Of a stretch of 64,000 nt of DNA, positions 59,706 to 64,000 are shown one piece after another. Under the pieces are notes generated by a model. That model was not told the DNA's origin. It searched no databases and saw only the letters and a program-made list of their open reading frames with translations. Positions within the stretch are counted from its first letter, which is position 1. Every line of letters begins with the position of its first letter. Both the position numbers and the translations under genes were made by a program. This stretch comes from Caballeronia sp. TF1N1 (GTDB taxonomy: Bacteria; Pseudomonadota; Gammaproteobacteria; Burkholderiales; Burkholderiaceae): the NCBI RefSeq assembly GCF_022878925.1, contig NZ_CP084628.1, positions 992,001 to 1,056,000 of the forward strand, in the 5' to 3' direction.

Positions 59706-60959
59706 TCAACCGAAACGCAGCCGGTCGATGCCGACTATGCGGTTGAAGAGGAAATAGAAGACCGCCGTGAAGATCACGAGGTACGCCGACAGCGCGCCCG
59801 CGAGTCCCCAGTTGAGCTGCGTGTTGGTCTGAATGGCGATGAGCTGGCTGATCATTTCATCGCCCGCGCCGCCGAGTAGCGCAGGCGTGATGTAGTAGCC
59901 GAGCGCTAGCACGAACACGAGGAAGCATCCCGCGCCCACGCCCGGCAGCGTCTGCGGCACATAGACCCGCATGAACGCAGTGAACGGATGCGCGCCCAGC
60001 GACTTCGCTGCACGCATATAAACGGGCGATACGCTTTTCATCACCGAGAAGATGGCGAGGATCATATAAGGCAGCAGCACGTGCGTCATGCCGATCAGCA
60101 CGCCCGCGCGATTGAAGATGAGCGGCACGGGATGCGACGCAAGGCCCAGCCCCATGAGCAGGCTGTTGATGACGCCGCCCGGTTGCAGCAGCACATACCA
60201 GGCGGTCGTGCGCACGAGAAGCGAGGTCCAGAACGGCACGATCACAAACAGCATGAGACGGTTGCTGCTCTTAGCGGGCAGATTGGCGAGCAACCACGCA
60301 ACGGGGTAACCGAGCACGAGACACATGAGCGTGACGGTTGCGCTGATGGAGATGGTACGCACGAACGCCTCGCGAAACACCGATGAATCGGCCGGCATGG
60401 ACGCTATCTTGCCTTGCGGTGTCACTTGCGCATCGACCGCTGCGAGCAGGTAGTCGGGCGTGGGCGATGCAGCGGCGCGCTTGAGCAAGCGCCAGATTTC
60501 CGGGGAATTCCAGCGCTCGTCGGTTTCGATGAGCGCGGGTTTCCATGCGGGTGGTGCATCGGCGGGCAGGCTGCGTGCGGTACGCATCAACAGGCTGCGA
60601 AACTCCGCTTGCGCGAAGTTCAGACGGCGCGCCACGGTCCCGAGCTGACCGCTTTGCTGGGCTTCCTTGAGGCCGGCGGCCAGCAATGCGAAGGTGCGTT
60701 CGTCGGGCACGCCGTGGCCGTCCCAGGCATCGAGCGCGCGCGTGAGGGCGGGCATGCTGTCGGGGACTTCGCGATTCTGCACGCTGCGCGCGAGCAGTAG
60801 CGCAATCGGCGCGATAAAGGTAGACAACAGAAACACGATCAGCGGCAACGCAAGCAACAGCGCTTGCAACGATGCACGGCGACGCGCCTTCTGATAAGAC
60901 GCGTGGCCGTCGGCGCTTCTAGGAGAGCCCGATGGCGCGGCCTTTGCGGATACGGACAT
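59706..60959 (-). CDS. ABC transporter permease, PotB-like with large insert
   Basis: 417 aa from ATG at 60959; ATG at 60998 is an alternative, and neither has a strong ribosome site. TM1 (LQALLLALPLIVFLLSTFIA, about 30-50) is followed by an insert of about 140 residues (about 55-195, with FALLAAGLKEAQQSGQLGTV) before the remaining five TM helices. The EAA loop is in RAAKSLGAHPFTAFMRVYVP. The insert lies between TM1 and TM2, so it should be periplasmic. Such extended PotB proteins occur in some Proteobacteria; the role of the insert is unknown. Confidence 0.88.
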   Translation of the reverse strand: MSVSAKAAPSGSPRSADGHASYQKARRRASLQALLLALPLIVFLLSTFIAPIALLLARSVQNREVPDSMPALTRALDAWDGHGVPDERTFALLAAGLKEAQQSGQLGTVARRLNFAQAEFRSLLMRTARSLPADAPPAWKPALIETDERWNSPEIWRLLKRAAASPTPDYLLAAVDAQVTPQGKIASMPADSSVFREAFVRTISISATVTLMCLVLGYPVAWLLANLPAKSSNRLMLFVIVPFWTSLLVRTTAWYVLLQPGGVINSLLMGLGLASHPVPLIFNRAGVLIGMTHVLLPYMILAIFSVMKSVSPVYMRAAKSLGAHPFTAFMRVYVPQTLPGVGAGCFLVFVLALGYYITPALLGGAGDEMISQLIAIQTNTQLNWGLAGALSAYLVIFTAVFYFLFNRIVGIDRLRFG

Positions 60960-61036
60960 GTTGGTGGTCGCGGTCAAGTCGGGCTCTCTTCGGATCATGT
61001 TTCGCGTGAAGCGGACAGCGTCGATACCTTGCTGTC

Positions 61037-62083
61037 TTACTGCGTCAGCCACACCTGAAAGCGCTTGTTGATCTGATCGGCATTGTCGGCCCAGAAATTC
61101 GCGTTGATCTGCACGGCGCGCTTGAAGTTGGCAGGCGAGGTCGGCAGGTCGGCAAGACGCTGCTTGTCCACCAGTTCTATAGCGTCCTTGCGCGGCGGCG
61201 CATAAGCGATGTACTTCGTAAGATCCGCATACGCCTTCGGCTGCGATGCCGAGATGATGAACTTGGCCGCCGTGTTTGCGTTCTTCGCGCCCGTCGGAAT
61301 GCCCCACCATTCGAAGTCGTACACCTGCGCGTCCCACACGGCCTTGAAGGGCTTGTTGTCCTTCTTCGCTGCATCGTCGATACGGCCGTTATAGACCTGT
61401 GTCATCGCCACTGCGCCGTCGGCGAGCAACTGCGGCGCCTGCGCACCCGACTCCCACCACACGATGTTCTTCTTGATGGTGTCGAGCTTCTTGAATGCGC
61501 GATCCACGCCAGCTGGCGTGCCAAGCACCTTATAGACATCCTTGGGATCGACGCCGTCGGCGATCAACGCCCATTCCATCGTCACCTTTGGCGACTTGCG
61601 CAGGCCGCGCTTGCCGGGAAACTTCTGCAAGTCGAAGAAGTCGTTGACGCTGGTCGGCGCGGTCTTCAACTTGCTCGCATCGTAGGCGTAGACGGTGGAC
61701 CACACCATGCTCGCCACTGCGCAATCGAGGATGGAGCCGGGAATGAAGTCGCTCGTCTTGCCGAGCGTCTTCTTGTCGAACTTCATGAGAAGACCTTCGT
61801 CGCAAGCGGTGATCGCGTCGTTGGTTTCGAGGTCGATCAGGTCCCACGTCGTGTTCTTCGCCTGTTCCATCGCGGAGAGCTTGGCCAAGCCGCCGTCGTA
61901 CGATTCCGTCGAGAAGCCAACGCCCGTGGCTTGCGTAAAGGGCTCGAAATAAGCCTTCTTCGCAGCGGCTTCATAAGCGCCGCCGAACGTCACGACCGAA
62001 AGTGTCTCTGCAGCCTGAACGGTGATGCTGGAAAACGCGCATAACGCGAGTGCCGCGCATTGAGTTTTGATAAAAGTGCGCAT
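61037..62083 (-). CDS. ABC transporter substrate-binding protein, PotD/spermidine-putrescine type
   Basis: 348 aa. A signal peptide (AALALCAFSSITVQA) is cut near residue 24, then ETLSVVTFGGAYEAAAKKAY, the start typical of PotD-like type II binding proteins, and later DLIDLETNDAITACDEGLL and WWESGAQAPQLLADGAVAMT. Periplasmic. Ligand may be a polyamine or another small amine-type compound. One base after the ATPase gene in the operon. Confidence 0.9.
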   Translation of the reverse strand: MRTFIKTQCAALALCAFSSITVQAAETLSVVTFGGAYEAAAKKAYFEPFTQATGVGFSTESYDGGLAKLSAMEQAKNTTWDLIDLETNDAITACDEGLLMKFDKKTLGKTSDFIPGSILDCAVASMVWSTVYAYDASKLKTAPTSVNDFFDLQKFPGKRGLRKSPKVTMEWALIADGVDPKDVYKVLGTPAGVDRAFKKLDTIKKNIVWWESGAQAPQLLADGAVAMTQVYNGRIDDAAKKDNKPFKAVWDAQVYDFEWWGIPTGAKNANTAAKFIISASQPKAYADLTKYIAYAPPRKDAIELVDKQRLADLPTSPANFKRAVQINANFWADNADQINKRFQVWLTQ

Positions 62084-62084
62084 G

Positions 62085-63266
62085 TCAGTTGGCTCCTGCT
62101 GTAGCGGGCGTGGTGATTGAAGTTGACGACGGTGTGGAAGAAAGAGGTGTGGACACGCTTCTGGACGCGCTCATCGCAAGTATCTTGCAGTCGTCGTGGC
62201 GCCAGGCGACATCGACCGTGCTGCCATCCGCGGGCAAGGCGTGACGCTGAGTGTTCGGCAGCTTGACGACGAGGTTGTCGCGCGTGCCGAGCTTCAGGTG
62301 CACGCGATGATGATCGCCGCAATAAACGAGTTCTTCGACTCGGGCGCGCACCACGTTGCTGTGTTCGTCGACATGCGAACCTTCCGCGCTCGGAATGTGC
62401 GCGCGTTCGGGGCGCAGCGCGAGCATGGCTTCGTCGCCTTCGGTGAGGCCGGGTTCGCATCGTCCACGAATGATGTTGCCGTCCGCGAGGGCCAGGGTCG
62501 CCCATTCGTCGCTCGTACTGGCCACGCGGCCAATGAGGCCGTTGTTCTCGCCCACGAAGTTCGCGACGAAAGCGTTCTGCGCGTTCTCATAGAGTTCGCC
62601 GGGCGTGGCGGCTTGCTGAATACGGCCATCGGAAAACACGGCGACTCGGTCCGACATGGTCAGCGCTTCGGCCTGATCGTGCGTGACATAGACGATGGTG
62701 AGCGACAACTCGCGATGCAGCCGCATGATCTCGTATTGCATGGTTTCGCGCAGACGCTTGTCGAGTGCGCCGAGCGGTTCGTCCATGAGCACGACGCTCG
62801 GTTCGAAGACGAGTGCGCGCGCGAGCGCCACGCGCTGTTGCTGCCCACCGGAAAGCTGCGAAGGACGCCGGTTCGCGAGATGCGGCAGTTCGATCATTTC
62901 GAGCGCGCGCTTGACACGCGCCTTCTGATCGGCGCGGCTTACGTGGCGCACGGAGAGCGGGAACGCGACGTTCTCTGCAATCGTCAGATGCGGAAACAGC
63001 GCGTAGTTCTGAAACACCATGCCGATATCGCGCAGATGCGGCGGCTTGTCGTCGAGACGTTTGCCATCGAGACGAATCTCGCCTTGCGTGGGAGATTCGA
63101 ATCCCGCGAGCATCATGAGCGTGGTCGTTTTGCCTGAGCCCGATGGCCCGAGCAGCGACAGGAATTCTCCCTTGCGCACGTCGAGATTCAAGTCTTCGAC
63201 GACGTAATGCACGCCGTCATAAGACTTGCTCACGCCCGTGAACGAGATAAAGGAAGCGTCAGGCAT
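62085..63266 (-). CDS. ABC transporter ATP-binding protein, PotA-like
   Basis: 393 aa from ATG at 63266 behind an AGGA site; a TTG at 63299 overlaps the oxygenase stop but lacks such a site. Walker A GPSGSGKTTTLMMLAG, Q-loop VFQNYALFPHL, signature LSGGQQQRVALARAL, Walker B VVLMDEPLGALD, switch His in VTHDQAEALT. A C-terminal TOBE domain follows (about 290-370) and a Ser/Thr-rich tail of about 30 residues. It powers the PotBC-like permeases. Confidence 0.92.
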   Translation of the reverse strand: MPDASFISFTGVSKSYDGVHYVVEDLNLDVRKGEFLSLLGPSGSGKTTTLMMLAGFESPTQGEIRLDGKRLDDKPPHLRDIGMVFQNYALFPHLTIAENVAFPLSVRHVSRADQKARVKRALEMIELPHLANRRPSQLSGGQQQRVALARALVFEPSVVLMDEPLGALDKRLRETMQYEIMRLHRELSLTIVYVTHDQAEALTMSDRVAVFSDGRIQQAATPGELYENAQNAFVANFVGENNGLIGRVASTSDEWATLALADGNIIRGRCEPGLTEGDEAMLALRPERAHIPSAEGSHVDEHSNVVRARVEELVYCGDHHRVHLKLGTRDNLVVKLPNTQRHALPADGSTVDVAWRHDDCKILAMSASRSVSTPLSSTPSSTSITTPATAGAN

Positions 63267-63295
63267 CGTTCGGTCCTGTCCGTTTGCAGTGACGT

Positions 63296-64000
63296 TCAAT
63301 GCGCGCCAACCTTGCTGGCGAGATAGCGCGCGAAGTCATAGTTGGGCCGTTCGAGATGGCTGAGATGACCGGGCTTTGCAAGCGGCGCATGCACGCCACG
63401 AAAAACCGCTTCGACGCCGCGCTTGTCTTCCGCGTTGACTTCATCGAGCAAGGTCTTGAGCGAGGCCATATGCGCATTCGCTTCTGGGTCGGCGATGAAC
63501 TCGGGCGCAAGACCGCCGCCGAAACGAATATGCACGCGGCCAACGCCTTGCGGTTGCAGCACGAGATACCAGAAGTAGCCAGGTGTGAGCGTGACGAGAT
63601 GCGTCGGATAGATCGCCAGCAGCGCCGTGGTCTTGCGCCAGTGTCCCGTAAGCCGCGTGTTGTCCGGATGCGCGTTACCAATGGGCAGAGACGCTTCCTT
63701 CGTGATCCAGTGGTAATTGAATGCGGGAAAGCCCGGTGGGCATTCCATCTCTTCAAGACGTGAATGCGGTCCTACTGTCGCGCGATGCAGCATGGGCAGG
63801 TGATAGCTCTCCATGAAGTTTTCAGCGAGGATCTTCCAGTTGGTGTCCCACACGTGCTCTTCATAGAAAGTTTCGATGTAGTGTTCCATGCCGTAGGCAT
63901 CGATGAGCCCGCTCAAATCGGCAAGCTGTTCACTGACCGGCCGCGCTTGATCGTCGAGCGTTACATAGATCCAGCCTTGCCATTCTTCACACCGCACGGC
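63296..64000 (-). CDS. Aromatic-ring-hydroxylating-type Rieske oxygenase alpha subunit (C-terminal part, cut by window)
   Basis: The frame is open to the right edge, so the N-terminus with the Rieske [2Fe-2S] centre lies beyond the window. The visible 234 residues hold the catalytic domain with the mononuclear iron ligands in ENFMESYHLPMLHRATVG (two His) and an Asp expected near 180-190. The sequence resembles Rieske enzymes that oxidise N-methyl groups of betaine-, carnitine- or choline-like compounds. It is first of the visible operon, 29 bases before the ATPase gene, so the transporter probably imports its substrate or a precursor. Confidence 0.85.
   Translation of the reverse strand, partial: AVRCEEWQGWIYVTLDDQARPVSEQLADLSGLIDAYGMEHYIETFYEEHVWDTNWKILAENFMESYHLPMLHRATVGPHSRLEEMECPPGFPAFNYHWITKEASLPIGNAHPDNTRLTGHWRKTTALLAIYPTHLVTLTPGYFWYLVLQPQGVGRVHIRFGGGLAPEFIADPEANAHMASLKTLLDEVNAEDKRGVEAVFRGVHAPLAKPGHLSHLERPNYDFARYLASKVGAH

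Noticed and set aside
1-64000. CRISPR arrays, rRNA and tRNA genes
   Set aside because: No regularly spaced direct repeats, no rRNA sequence and no tRNA-like cloverleaf was recognised by eye; a covariance-model scan would settle tRNAs.

Overview
The window reads as chromosomal DNA of a Burkholderia-type betaproteobacterium, most likely Caballeronia or Paraburkholderia. The basis is protein-family content and high-GC coding with strong GCG/GCC/CTC codon preference. No rRNA, tRNA or CRISPR array was seen. Coding is dense, and many operons are joined by 4-base start/stop overlaps.

Region 1 (1-13.4 kb) is an exopolysaccharide locus. On the minus strand, in order of transcription, it has a Wzc-type tyrosine autokinase/co-polymerase, TviB and TviC (UDP-GlcNAc to UDP-GalNAcA), a Wzx/MurJ-type flippase and three GT4 glycosyltransferases. 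To its left on the plus strand are a beta-helix polysaccharide-lyase-like lipoprotein and a CelD/BcsL-type GNAT cut by the window edge. Region 2 (13.4-18.7 kb) is a MarR-controlled efflux operon (marR, FUSC pump, DUF1656, HlyD, NodT). Region 3 (18.8-22.4 kb) has a YoaK/DUF1275 membrane protein, a class C beta-lactamase without adjacent ampR, and a secreted Cys Ntn-hydrolase.

Region 4 (22.45-26.63 kb) is the most unusual part. It is a tight four-gene operon (DUF3348, DUF802, OmpA-like, DUF2894) whose two central proteins look like a ZorA/ZorB or MotA/MotB-type ion-driven motor: a membrane protein with a very long helical tail, and a one-TM protein with an Asp in the TM plus an OmpA domain. Region 5 (26.7-31.7 kb) is a sugar-catabolic operon (SDR, MFS, split transketolase) with a LysR gene upstream. 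Region 6 (31.8-33.2 kb) is a lower-GC toxin/immunity-like pair.

Region 7 (33.4-40.5 kb) has an AhpD-like protein, a multi-PAS hybrid histidine kinase, a PadR/siderophore-interacting-protein pair with an AT-rich operator, a flavin reductase and a membrane protein. Region 8 (40.5-45.7 kb) is a lower-GC gtr-type glycan-modification cassette (gtrB, gtrA, GT39-like Gtr). Its gtrA is split by a complete IS256-family element with 8-bp target duplications and 29-bp inverted repeats; removing the element restores the frame exactly.

Region 9 (45.9-50.7 kb) has a two-component system with repeated GTATC boxes, small periplasmic proteins, Ohr and Mn-type SOD. Region 10 (50.9-58.8 kb) has a type II haloacid dehalogenase diverging from a single-chain tandem TetR, then a VOC protein, an RcnB-like protein, a FGGY kinase with a HAD phosphatase, a zinc alcohol dehydrogenase, CsbD and small proteins. 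Region 11 (58.86-64 kb) is a PotABCD-type ABC transporter operon behind a Rieske oxygenase alpha subunit cut by the right edge, suggesting uptake and oxidation of a small amine-type compound.
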